DNA from: Allobosea vaviloviae
Lineage (GTDB): Bacteria; Pseudomonadota; Alphaproteobacteria; Rhizobiales; Beijerinckiaceae
Direction: 5' to 3'
Length of the DNA stretch: 64,000 bases
Assembly: GCF_001298265.1 (NCBI RefSeq)
Contig: NZ_LGSZ01000047.1
Span: 1 to 64,000 of the forward strand
Part shown: positions 1 to 7,796 of the stretch, piece after piece
Layout: every line of letters begins with the position of its first letter
Numbering within the stretch: the stretch's first letter is position 1
Notes under the pieces: model-generated
What the model was told of the DNA's origin: nothing
The model's input: the letters and a program-made list of their open reading frames with translations, nothing else
Database searches by the model: none
Program-made: the position numbers and the translations under genes

Positions 1-64
1 CCCCAGCCTCGTGCTCCTTCAGCACCGCAATGATCTGCTCTTCCGTGAATCTTGCTCGCTTCAT
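1..64 (-). CDS. IS3-family transposase OrfA, N-terminal fragment
   Basis: Translation begins at an ATG on the minus strand (bases 62-64) and reads MKRARFTEEQIIAVLKEHEA before leaving the window. This is the highly conserved start of the IS3-family OrfA helix-turn-helix protein, which binds the element's ends and, by programmed frameshift with OrfB, forms the active transposase. Only 21 residues are visible, so whether the element is intact cannot be judged. Confidence 0.8.
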   Translation of the reverse strand, partial: MKRARFTEEQIIAVLKEHEAG

Positions 65-127
65 CAGTCCGTCCTCATCAGGGCCGGACTCTAACTCCGC
101 GTGGAGGAAAAACTCAGTGGCAGGTCA
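1..127. mobile_element. End of an IS3-family insertion sequence (truncated by window edge)
   Basis: The minus strand from position 64 encodes an OrfA N-terminus typical of IS3-family elements. Between that start and about position 127 lies a short leader ending, on the plus strand, in GGCAGGTCA; read inward this is TGACCTGCC, which resembles the terminal inverted repeat of IS407-group IS3 elements. The rest of the element lies left of the window. The exact terminal base and any target-site duplication cannot be fixed without the other end. Confidence 0.75.
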
Positions 128-1105
128 GAGCTCCTAAGTCAGGACTCGGGTCGCCTCAACCACCACTACCGGACTCCGGTCGATACCTCGGCAAGAACCA
201 GCACGCAGGCACCCATCATTCGAACGAAAGACAAAGGCTTCTTTGTTCACCCCAGCGGGGTTGCCGCTCGAGCGTTTTGTGAACGCCTCTACACGGTCAT
301 GCGCGCGGCAGGAGATGTCGATATTGAGAACAAGATGGGCAGCGCGCTCGAAAGATTGACCATATCGCTTCTCGAACAGTTCGGCATCCGCCCCAGCATC
401 ATAAATGGTCGCTATACGGGATACCCGAAAGATCAGGGACCAGAGGTCGATTTGGCTATCGAGACGGTTGACCGAATCTTGCTTATTGAATGCACTAAAA
501 AGCCCCTTACAAACGACGCACGGCGCGGCGCGACGCTTTCGGCACTCCGCGATATTGAAGGTAGCTTCCTAAAGCTCGTGCAGCAGCTAGCTGGTCACGA
601 AGCCGAATTGCGAACCAAAGGAGAGATCAGGTTCGTCGGAGGGGAAGTTCTGGAACTGAAGGGACGCGCCATCGAAAAGATTGGCATTAGCCTCTTCGAT
701 CACGGTTCGCTACAGAATCGCGATTTTACGATCGCGTTCATAGAGGCCATGGCCGGCGCGCAGATTTCCATTGATGTGCCCGAGGGACAAGACGTTGCGA
801 AAGCCTTTAACAAGCGTCTTTATAAACTAGACAAAAATCTGAAATTAATTACAGAATCACCCGGCGCAGCAGATCGAGAACTGTTCAATTTTGCGATGTC
901 GACTTGGTGGCTGAGCATTGATCAGCTTCATTATTTGCTCAAGAAGGGCAACGGAGACCTTTGGGGTAGTCTAAATGACGTCCGGCATTTGACGACACGA
1001 AGCGGCGATCTTGTCTATGAATTGAAGCGTAGCCTAACCCTCAATGAAGTTGGTAACGCCATGCTCAACATGGCTCGGCAAACCGGCGGTCGCGCGATGA
1101 TCTGA
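128..1105 (+). pseudogene. 5'-truncated gene with PD-(D/E)xK nuclease-like domain
   Basis: An open frame runs out of the insertion-sequence end into this gene and stops at 1103-1105; the apparent start (GTG at 101) lies inside the IS, so the native N-terminus is probably lost. The visible part has a helix with an acidic residue (GSALERLTISLLEQFGI, near base 340) followed by EVDLAIE and then ILLIECTKK, which fits the E, D and E-x-K pattern of restriction-endonuclease-fold (Mrr/PD-(D/E)xK) nucleases. The remaining about 200 residues are unrecognised. Base composition is visibly less GC-rich than the rest of the window, suggesting horizontal origin. An internal ATG at 299 could still give a 268-residue protein with the motif. 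A defence-system remnant is a guess; function is unproven. Confidence 0.5.
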
Positions 1106-1205
1106 GGGGGCACCAAAGTTCCATACACAAGAACGTTCTGGAACTCGCCGCGAAATTTTAGCGACCCGTATCCTAGACCCACTGTCTTCGTGGCTGCCAC
1201 ATGTA

Positions 1206-1280
1206 TGGCGCTCCATAGCGGAATCGAACCGCTCTTTCCGGCGTGAGAGGCCAGCGTCCTAACCGATAGACGAATGGAGC
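1206..1280 (-). tRNA. tRNA-Glu (anticodon CTC)
   Basis: The minus strand folds as a complete tRNA: acceptor stem GCTCCAT pairing with ATGGAGC, D-loop with GGTTAGGA, anticodon arm CTGGC-CTCTCAC-GCCGG with anticodon CTC, and T-arm with GGTTCGATTCC. The 3' CCA is encoded (bases 1206-1208 on the plus strand read TGG). CTC decodes GAG, so this is tRNA-Glu. The gene's 3' end faces the accessory DNA at 1-1105, a common arrangement at integrated elements. Confidence 0.95.
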
Positions 1281-1414
1281 ATAGACCGTTTCGCGCCAGG
1301 CGCTCCAAACGGCAGGATACCCGGCCAACGCCTTGCGAGCGCTGGTCGAGGGCTGCTGTTTAATCGGGCTTCGACCGGCCCGCAACTGTTTTTGCAGCGA
1401 GTCCATAAAATTCA

Positions 1415-1441
1415 AAAGGGCGCGCACAGGGCGCGCCCTTT
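1415..1441 (-). terminator. Rho-independent terminator downstream of the ene-reductase gene
   Basis: A perfect 11-bp inverted repeat (arms 1415-1425 and 1431-1441, AAAGGGCGCGC / GCGCGCCCTTT) encloses a 5-base loop. Read on the minus strand, the stem is followed by a T-rich run (CCCTTTTGAATTTT). It lies 46 bases past the stop codon of the minus-strand reductase gene and just upstream of the tRNA gene. Confidence 0.8.
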
Positions 1442-1486
1442 CCGGCACTATCGGCGCCCCCGGATCGAGGCGCTGGGCGTTCCGCC

Positions 1487-2596
1487 TCAGGCGGCCTTGT
1501 CGGCAAGCGCGGGATAGTCGGTGTAGCCCTTCTCGTCGCCGCCATAGAACAGCGACGGCTCGGGCGCGTTCAGGGCTGCGTCAACCCTCAGGCGCTCGAC
1601 CAGGTCGGGATTGGCGATGAACAGCTTGCCGAACGCCACCGCATCGGCGCGGCCGCTTGCGACGGCGTCGATCGCCATCGCCCGGTCATAGCCGTTATTG
1701 GCGATATAGGCGCCCTTGAAGGCCTTGCGCAGCGCATCGTAGTCGAAGGGCAGGATATCGCGCGGCCCGCCGGTCGCGCCCTCGACGACATGGATGAAGG
1801 CGATGCCGGCCTCGTCCAGTTTGGCGACGAGATGGTTGAACAGCGGCTGCGGGTTGCTGTCGCTGGCGTCGTTGGCCGGCGTCACCGGGGAGATGCGGAT
1901 GCCGACGCGGCCCTTGCCGAACACCTTCGTCACCGCATCGACCACCTCCAGCGTCAGCCGCACGCGGTTCTCGATCGAGCCGCCATAGGCGTCCTCGCGC
2001 GTGTTGGTGCCGTCGCGCAGGAACTGGTCCAGCAGATAGCCATTGGCAGCGTGGATCTCGATGCCGTCGAAGCCGGCAGCCTTGGCGTTCTCGGCCGCCT
2101 TCACATAGTCGGCGACGATGCCGGGCAGTTCGTCGAGCCGCAGCGCGCGCGGCGGCGAGACGTCGGCGAAGCCGCTCTCGATATAGGTCTTGCCCTTGGC
2201 CGGGATCGCAGACGGCGCGACCGGAGCCTGCCCGCCCGGCTGCAGCGAGACATGGCTGATGCGGCCGACATGCCAGAGCTGCGCAACGATCTTGCCGCCG
2301 GCCTGATGCACCGCGTCGGTGACCTCCTTCCAGCCCTCGACCTGCTCGGCGGTATACATGCCGGGCGTCCAGACATAGCCCTGGCCCTGCTGCGAGATCT
2401 GCGTGGCCTCGGTGATGATCAGCCCGGCGCCGGCACGCTGGCGATAATACTCGACATTGAGCGCGTTGGGCGCATCATTGCCGTGGGTGGCGCGGTTGCG
2501 CGTCAGCGGCGCCATGAAGACGCGATTGCTGACGGCGATGTCGCCGATCTGGAACGGCGTGAAAAGCGCCGGAACGGATTCGCTGGAAGAGCTCAT
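1487..2596 (-). CDS. nemA: Old Yellow Enzyme family alkene reductase (NemA-like)
   Basis: FMN-dependent NAD(P)H oxidoreductase that reduces activated C=C bonds such as enals, enones, N-ethylmaleimide or nitroesters; cytosolic. The 369-residue product spans a whole TIM-barrel OYE. Visible motifs are QLWHVGR (106-112), the substrate-anchoring HAAN (182-185), QFLRDGTN and the family signature YGGSIENR (204-211). A longer frame reading upstream to 2872 exists, but the ATG at 2594-2596, preceded by an AAGGA ribosome-binding site and the typical N-terminus LFTPFQIGDIAVSNRVFMAPLTR, is the better start. It is transcribed alone, divergent from comF, with its own terminator. Physiological substrate unknown; often induced by electrophiles. 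Confidence 0.9.
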   Translation of the reverse strand: MSSSSESVPALFTPFQIGDIAVSNRVFMAPLTRNRATHGNDAPNALNVEYYRQRAGAGLIITEATQISQQGQGYVWTPGMYTAEQVEGWKEVTDAVHQAGGKIVAQLWHVGRISHVSLQPGGQAPVAPSAIPAKGKTYIESGFADVSPPRALRLDELPGIVADYVKAAENAKAAGFDGIEIHAANGYLLDQFLRDGTNTREDAYGGSIENRVRLTLEVVDAVTKVFGKGRVGIRISPVTPANDASDSNPQPLFNHLVAKLDEAGIAFIHVVEGATGGPRDILPFDYDALRKAFKGAYIANNGYDRAMAIDAVASGRADAVAFGKLFIANPDLVERLRVDAALNAPEPSLFYGGDEKGYTDYPALADKAA

Positions 2597-2753
2597 CGGG
2601 ATTGTCCTTCGGACGGTAAGACCGGACGGTGGTCGAAAGGCGGCCTCATGCAGCCGTCGATGCCAAGATAGGTACTGCACTGCAACATGACAGGGGCGGC
2701 GTTGATCGCCTGCCGCAAGAAGTTCACTGTTCCCTCCGGAGGAGCACCGACAG

Positions 2754-3569
2754 ATGACGCATGTCGAGGAGGCCGAGCCGGAGAGACGAAAATTCTCCCT
2801 GCGGATGCCATCGCGTGCCGTCCGGCAGGCCGCCATGATGCTGCGCCTCGGCTGGAACGGCGCCGTCGGCATCGTCTACCCGCCCTCCTGCATCGCCTGC
2901 CAGGCCGCGACCGGGGAGGCGCAGGCGCTCTGCCCGGCCTGCTGGAGCGGCATCGGCTTCATCGAGCGGCCCTATTGCGAAAGGCTCGGCACGCCCTTCG
3001 CCGTCGATCTCGGCGAGGGGCTGGTCTCGCCCGCGGCGATCGCCGATCCGCCGGTCTTCGCGAGGGCGCGGGCCGTCTGCCGCTTCGACGGCACGGCGCG
3101 CGAACTGGTCCACCGCCTGAAATACGGCGACCGCACCGATCTCGCCTCGACGCTCGGCCGCATGATGGCGCAGGCAGGGCGGGACCTCACCTGCGACGCC
3201 GGCCTGATCGTCCCCGTGCCGCTGCATCGCACGCGGCTCTGGAGCCGGCGCTTCAACCAGGCGGCCGTGCTGGCGCAGGTCGTGGCGCGGCAAGCGCGCG
3301 TCCCGCTCGCACCGATGGCGCTGTCACGGGTCAAGCGCACGCACCAGCAGGTCGGGCTGACGCGAGCCCAGCGCGCCGATAATCTGCAGGGCGCCTTCAA
3401 GGTTCACCCTGAAGCGAGGGCGCAGGTTGAGGGCCGTCGCATCCTGCTGGTCGACGACGTCCTGACCACCGGCTCGACGGCCAATGCCGCCGCGCGCGCC
3501 CTGCTGCGGGCGGGCGCCAGCGCGGTCGACATTCTCACCTTTGCGCGCGTCGTGACCGACGGGTCGTGA
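2754..3569 (+). CDS. ComF family protein (phosphoribosyltransferase-like)
   Basis: The 271-residue product has the ComF layout: an N-terminal zinc-ribbon-like region with CIAC (46-49) and CPAC (60-63), then a type I phosphoribosyltransferase fold ending in the PRPP-binding motif VDDVLTTGSTA (233-243). In competent bacteria ComF is tied to DNA uptake; in alphaproteobacteria the role is unclear and natural competence is not implied. The PRTase motif is intact, so PRPP binding is plausible. The gene begins a compact plus-strand run with glutaredoxin and a DUF1178 gene. Confidence 0.88.
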   Translation: MTHVEEAEPERRKFSLRMPSRAVRQAAMMLRLGWNGAVGIVYPPSCIACQAATGEAQALCPACWSGIGFIERPYCERLGTPFAVDLGEGLVSPAAIADPPVFARARAVCRFDGTARELVHRLKYGDRTDLASTLGRMMAQAGRDLTCDAGLIVPVPLHRTRLWSRRFNQAAVLAQVVARQARVPLAPMALSRVKRTHQQVGLTRAQRADNLQGAFKVHPEARAQVEGRRILLVDDVLTTGSTANAAARALLRAGASAVDILTFARVVTDGS

Positions 3570-3624
3570 CGAACGGATGACGAGACACTACATTGGTGGC
3601 AGCGCAACATCTCTGGATGCCCCG

Positions 3625-3882
3625 ATGCCCGCCGTCACGATCTACACCACCTCCTGGTGCCCCTATTGCAAGGCTGCGAAGTCGCTGCTGACGAAAAAGG
3701 GCGTCGCCTTCGACGAGATCGACGTCGACGGCAAGCCCGAACTCCGGCAGGCGATGACGGCACGCGCCGGAGGGCGAACCTCGGTGCCGCAGATCTTCAT
3801 CGGCGAGAAGCATGTCGGCGGCTCCGACGACATCCACGCGCTCGACGCCCGTGGCGAGCTCGACAAGCTGCTCGCCGCTTGA
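3625..3882 (+). CDS. grxC: Glutaredoxin 3
   Basis: An 85-residue class I glutaredoxin that reduces protein disulfides and mixed disulfides with glutathione. The start is placed at the ATG giving MPAVTIYTTSWCPYCKAAK; the frame extends 16 codons further upstream, but that extension does not resemble the family. The dithiol active site CPYC follows the first strand, and the TSVPQIFI segment carries the cis-proline. VGGSDDIHAL is the glutathione-binding end. It lies 55 bases after comF and upstream of the DUF1178 gene, an order common in Rhizobiales. Confidence 0.95.
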   Translation: MPAVTIYTTSWCPYCKAAKSLLTKKGVAFDEIDVDGKPELRQAMTARAGGRTSVPQIFIGEKHVGGSDDIHALDARGELDKLLAA

Positions 3883-3949
3883 ACGCTTCCCGATATGCGC
3901 ATCCCGACGGCCGCTGCGTCTGGAACGGCGCCGCGCCGGCTGGCATGAC

Positions 3950-4450
3950 ATGATCCGCTACGCCCTCATCTGCGACAATGGTCACGACTTCGAAAGCTGG
4001 TTCTCGACATCGGCCAGCTTCGAGGACCAGGCGAAACGCGGCTTCGTCTCCTGCCCGGTCTGCAACAGCATCAAGGTCGAGCGCGCGATCATGGCGCCCA
4101 ATGTCGCGCGCACCGATCGCGGTCGCAAACAGGCTCGCGGCGACATGCAGATCGAGGCGCAGCCCGTCTCGGCCGAGCCGGCCCAGGCTGTTGCAGGGGC
4201 TGCCCCCGTCGCTCTGATCGGCGAGAAGGAAATCGCCTTCCGCGAAATGGTGACCGCGCTTCACGCCCATGTCACGGCCCATGCCGAGCATGTAGGCCCG
4301 CGCTTCGCCGACGAGGCGCTGAAGATCCATCACGGCGAAAGCGACAGCCGCCCGATCTACGGCGAGGCCTCGCTCGAGGATGCCCGGATGCTGCACGAGG
4401 AGGGCGTCGAGTTCCTGCCGCTGCCGCGCCTGCCCGGCACGGGGAACTAG
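3950..4450 (+). CDS. DUF1178 family protein
   Basis: A 166-residue cytosolic protein of unknown function. The start is the ATG giving MIRYALICDNGHDFESWF, which is the conserved family N-terminus. An N-terminal metal-binding-like knuckle is visible (C8 in LICDNGH and CPVC around residues 35-38), followed by a flexible Ala/Pro linker and a conserved C-terminal half (EMVTALHAHV, GPRFADEALKIHHGE, IYGEA). The family is widespread in alphaproteobacteria, typically beside grx and comF as here. Its stop is 8 bases before the next ATG, implying cotranscription. Confidence 0.85.
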   Translation: MIRYALICDNGHDFESWFSTSASFEDQAKRGFVSCPVCNSIKVERAIMAPNVARTDRGRKQARGDMQIEAQPVSAEPAQAVAGAAPVALIGEKEIAFREMVTALHAHVTAHAEHVGPRFADEALKIHHGESDSRPIYGEASLEDARMLHEEGVEFLPLPRLPGTGN

Positions 4451-4458
4451 GAGCGATC

Positions 4459-5334
4459 ATGATCCAGCTGCGCGGCGACGCCCTGACGATCACGATCGCC
4501 GAGTTGGGCGCCGAACTGCAATCCGTCACCGATGCGCAAGGCCAGGACTGGCTCTGGAACGGCAACCCGGCGATCTGGGCCGGGCGCTCGCCGCTGCTCT
4601 TCCCGGTGATCGGCAAGCACCCCGATGGAAAGGTGCTGATCGACGGCAAGCGCTATCCGATCAAGAGCCACGGCGTCGCCCGCACCAGCCCGTTCCAGCT
4701 CGTGACGCAGGACGACGCCGCCTGCACGCTGCGGCTCACGGACAACGACGAGACAAGGCAGGCCTATCCCTTCGCCTTCGCGCTCGACATGACCTACCGG
4801 CTGGACGGGCCGGCTCTGACCCTGACCGCTCGCATCGCCAACACCGGCACTGTGCCGATGCCCTTCTGCTTCGGCTATCACCCGGCCGTCCTCTGGCCGC
4901 TGCCGGGCGCCGATGGCTTGCCGCATCGCATCCACCTCGGCAATGGCGCGAGCCCCCGGCATCTGCGTCTCAGCGCCGATGGCCAGCGCGCGCCCCAAAG
5001 CCACGCGTCAGTCTTCGAAGATGGCGTGCTGACGCTCGACCATGCGCTCTTCGTCGATGATGCGCTGATCATCGCCGAAGGCGCCGGCCACCACCTCTGG
5101 TACGGCGCGGACGGATGGCCGGGCGTGGCGGTCGATTTCCCCGGCATGCCCCATCTCGGCATCTGGACCAAGCCGAACGGCCCCTACATCTGCATCGAGC
5201 CCTGGCACGGCCTGCCCTCGCCATCGGACCCCGACGAGCCGCTCGACAAGCGCGCAGGCGTGATCCTGCTCGCACCGGGAGCCGCCACTGAACTGCCGAT
5301 GACGCTGACATTCGGCGTACCCAAGCCCAGTTGA
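4459..5334 (+). CDS. Aldose 1-epimerase (LacX/YeaD-like mutarotase family)
   Basis: A 291-residue galactose-mutarotase-fold protein expected to interconvert alpha and beta anomers of a sugar or sugar phosphate in the cytosol. Landmarks are WNGNPAIWAGRSPLLFP, the catalytic-histidine segment KSHGVAR, FCFGYHPA with the second histidine, and CIEPWHG with the carboxylate, in the order seen for LACX-type members. A GAGCG ribosome-binding site follows the DUF1178 stop directly, so both are probably cotranscribed. The specific sugar cannot be read from sequence. Confidence 0.85.
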   Translation: MIQLRGDALTITIAELGAELQSVTDAQGQDWLWNGNPAIWAGRSPLLFPVIGKHPDGKVLIDGKRYPIKSHGVARTSPFQLVTQDDAACTLRLTDNDETRQAYPFAFALDMTYRLDGPALTLTARIANTGTVPMPFCFGYHPAVLWPLPGADGLPHRIHLGNGASPRHLRLSADGQRAPQSHASVFEDGVLTLDHALFVDDALIIAEGAGHHLWYGADGWPGVAVDFPGMPHLGIWTKPNGPYICIEPWHGLPSPSDPDEPLDKRAGVILLAPGAATELPMTLTFGVPKPS

Positions 5335-5441
5335 GGCCGCCGAGCGCTCATCCGAAGGTCTCAAGCGACTTGGCCGCCCCTCTGGCGTTATTCTCGCCGC
5401 AGTGCAACATTGAGATTGCTCTGAAAAGAGGGTGGAACGGC

Positions 5442-7469
5442 ATGAACGCGAGCGACACTGTTGGCAGCACTCCCGCGCCACGCGAACAGGCCACGCCGCG
5501 CGACAAACCGGCCTCGCGCGACAAACCCTGGATCTTCCGCACCTATGCCGGCCATTCCGACGCGGCGGAATCCAACAAGCTCTACCGCAACAACCTCGCC
5601 AAGGGGCAGACCGGCCTCTCTGTCGCCTTCGACCTGCCCACCCAGACCGGCTACGACCCCGACCATGTCCTGGCGCGCGGCGAAGTCGGCAAGGTCGGCG
5701 TGCCCATCAGCCATCTCGGCGACATGCGGGCGCTCTTCGCCGACATCCCGCTCGCCCAGATGAACACCTCGATGACGATCAACGCGACGGCGGCCTGGCT
5801 GCTCTCGCTCTACATCGCGGTGGCCGACGAGCAGGGCGCCGACCGCAAGGCGCTCCAGGGCACGACGCAGAACGATCTCGTCAAGGAATACCTGTCCCGC
5901 GGCACCTATGTCTTCCCGCCGCGCCCCTCGATGGCGCTGACCACCGACATCGTCGTGTTCACGGCGCGCGAACTGCCGAAATGGAACCCCACCAACGTCT
6001 GTTCCTACCATCTTCAGGAGGCCGGCGCCTCGCCGGTGCAGGAGCTGTCCTTCGCGCTCGCAACCGCCATCGCGCTGCTGGATTCGATCCGCGCCCGGCC
6101 CGAAGTCTCGGCGCAGCAGTTCCCCGAGGTGGTCGGCCGCATCTCCTTCTTCGTCAATGCCGGGATGCGCTTCGTCACCGAGCTCTGCAAGATGCGGGCA
6201 TTCGTCGAACTCTGGGACGAGATCACATTAGGTAGGTATGGCGTTACCGACGAACAAATGCGCCGCTTCCGCTATGGCGTGCAGGTGAATTCACTGGGCC
6301 TCACCGAGCCGCAGCCCGAAAACAACGTCTACCGCATCCTGATCGAGATGCTGGCGGTGACCCTCTCGAAGAAGGCCCGCGCGCGGGCCGTGCAGCTTCC
6401 CGCTTGGAACGAGGCGCTCGGCCTGCCGCGCCCCTTCGACCAGCAATGGTCGCTGCGCATGCAGCAGGTGCTGGCCTATGAGACCGATCTGCTCGAATTC
6501 GGCGATATCTTCGACGGCTCGACCGTGATCGACGCCAAGGTCGCCGACCTCAAGGCGGCCGCGCTGGAGGAACTGGCCAAGATCGACGACATGGGCGGCG
6601 CGCTGGCCGCCATCGAGACCGGCTACATGAAGCAGGCCCTGGTCGAGAACGGCGCGCGCCGGATCGAGGCGATCGAGCGCGGCGAGCAGATCGTCATCGG
6701 CGTCAACAAGTTCACCAGCAGCGAGCCCTCCCCGCTCTCCGCTGGCGAAGGCAACGTCGTCACCGTGCCGGATTCCGTCGAGCTTGAAGCGGTCAGTCGG
6801 CTCAAAGCCTGGCGCTCGGCGCGCGACACCAAGGCCTGCGAGGGCGCGCTCGCCGAACTCGCCTTGGCTGCCAGGGAAGCCCGCAACGTCATGCCGGCTT
6901 CGATCGCCTGCGCCAAGGCCGGCGTCACCACCGGCGAATGGGCGCAAACCCTGCGCGAGATCTTCGGCGAATACCGCGCCCCGACCGGCGTCGACACCAG
7001 CAAGCTCGGCGACAATGCCGACCTCGCCACGGTCAAGGCAGCCGTCGCCCGCGCCACCGAAAAGCTCGGCCGCACGCCGCGCTTCCTCGTCGGCAAGCCT
7101 GGCCTCGACGGCCATTCAAACGGCGCCGAACAGATCGCGGTGCGCGCCCGCGATGCCGGCATGGCGGTCAGCTATGGCGGCATCCGCCAGACACCCGAGG
7201 AGATCGTGGCCCAGGCGCAGGAGACGAAAGCCGACATCATCGGCCTGTCGATCCTGTCCGGCTCGCATCTGCCGCTGGTGCGCGACGTCACCGCGCGCCT
7301 GCGTGTCGCCGGGATGGATGTGCCGGTCGTCGTCGGCGGCATCATCCCGCCCGACGACGAGAACGCGCTGCGCAACATGGGCGTCGCCGCCGTCTACACC
7401 CCGAAGAACTTCGAGCTGGACGGCATCATCGCCGACGTCGCCGGGCTGGCTGCGAAGGGGCGGCCCTGA
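5442..7469 (+). CDS. ecm: Ethylmalonyl-CoA mutase (MeaA type, B12-dependent)
   Basis: Coenzyme-B12-dependent mutase that converts (2R)-ethylmalonyl-CoA to methylsuccinyl-CoA in the ethylmalonyl-CoA pathway, which regenerates glyoxylate from acetyl-CoA without isocitrate lyase. The 675-residue chain has a catalytic acyl-CoA mutase domain starting KPWIFRTYAGHS with FDLPTQTGYDPDH (63-75), then a C-terminal cobalamin domain with DGHSNGAEQIA (about 555), whose His is the lower cobalt ligand, and VVVGGIIPPDD. The DLPTQTGYD form separates MeaA/Ecm from methylmalonyl-CoA mutases (typically DLATHRGYD). Start chosen at the ATG at 5442, preceded by GAGGG; an upstream in-frame start at 5331 overlaps the previous gene. 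Partner ccr and mcd genes are not in this window. Confidence 0.88.
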   Translation: MNASDTVGSTPAPREQATPRDKPASRDKPWIFRTYAGHSDAAESNKLYRNNLAKGQTGLSVAFDLPTQTGYDPDHVLARGEVGKVGVPISHLGDMRALFADIPLAQMNTSMTINATAAWLLSLYIAVADEQGADRKALQGTTQNDLVKEYLSRGTYVFPPRPSMALTTDIVVFTARELPKWNPTNVCSYHLQEAGASPVQELSFALATAIALLDSIRARPEVSAQQFPEVVGRISFFVNAGMRFVTELCKMRAFVELWDEITLGRYGVTDEQMRRFRYGVQVNSLGLTEPQPENNVYRILIEMLAVTLSKKARARAVQLPAWNEALGLPRPFDQQWSLRMQQVLAYETDLLEFGDIFDGSTVIDAKVADLKAAALEELAKIDDMGGALAAIETGYMKQALVENGARRIEAIERGEQIVIGVNKFTSSEPSPLSAGEGNVVTVPDSVELEAVSRLKAWRSARDTKACEGALAELALAAREARNVMPASIACAKAGVTTGEWAQTLREIFGEYRAPTGVDTSKLGDNADLATVKAAVARATEKLGRTPRFLVGKPGLDGHSNGAEQIAVRARDAGMAVSYGGIRQTPEEIVAQAQETKADIIGLSILSGSHLPLVRDVTARLRVAGMDVPVVVGGIIPPDDENALRNMGVAAVYTPKNFELDGIIADVAGLAAKGRP

Positions 7470-7483
7470 CCGTGCCGGATTGC

Positions 7484-7645
7484 TCAATCACCTCCGCCGT
7501 CGCCGTCGCCGTCCTGCGAGAACCAGCCGCCGCCGCCATCGTCGCTTGTCGAAGTCTCGCCCGTCCGCGCAGCGCGCCTCACCATGGCGATGACGAAGAT
7601 CAGCGGAATCGCCATGATGGCGAGGAATGCAGCGACATCCTGCAT
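7484..7645 (-). CDS. Small single-pass membrane protein with Gly/Asp-rich tail (53 aa)
   Basis: A 53-codon minus-strand frame starts MQDVAAFLAIMAIPLIFVIA and stops at 7484-7486. Residues 5-22 form one clear hydrophobic helix ending in MVRRAAR, which by the positive-inside rule leaves the tail in the cytosol. The tail is acidic and glycine-rich (SDDGGGGWFSQDGDGDGGGD). It lies tail-to-tail with ecm, 14 bases apart, and head-to-head with the acyl-CoA synthetase. The membrane-helix pattern and clean frame argue for a real gene; function unknown. Confidence 0.65.
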   Translation of the reverse strand: MQDVAAFLAIMAIPLIFVIAMVRRAARTGETSTSDDGGGGWFSQDGDGDGGGD

Positions 7646-7796
7646 TGATCGGTCCTGTTTCGCCGGTCATTCCGGCCCCTCCACGCCTCGCAGCCTGCCA
7701 CGACGCCATCTCGCTGGCGAGAGCCGGCTCGCGCAACGTCATGGTGACAGAGCCGCGCGGCCGGACTATCTCATCGCCTTCCTCCGGACCATCGAT

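Noticed and set aside
5442..7469. The B12 mutase as methylmalonyl-CoA mutase
   Set aside because: The FDLPTQTGYDPDH and YAGHSDAAESN segments match the MeaA/ethylmalonyl-CoA mutase branch rather than the typical FDLATHRGYD of methylmalonyl-CoA mutase.
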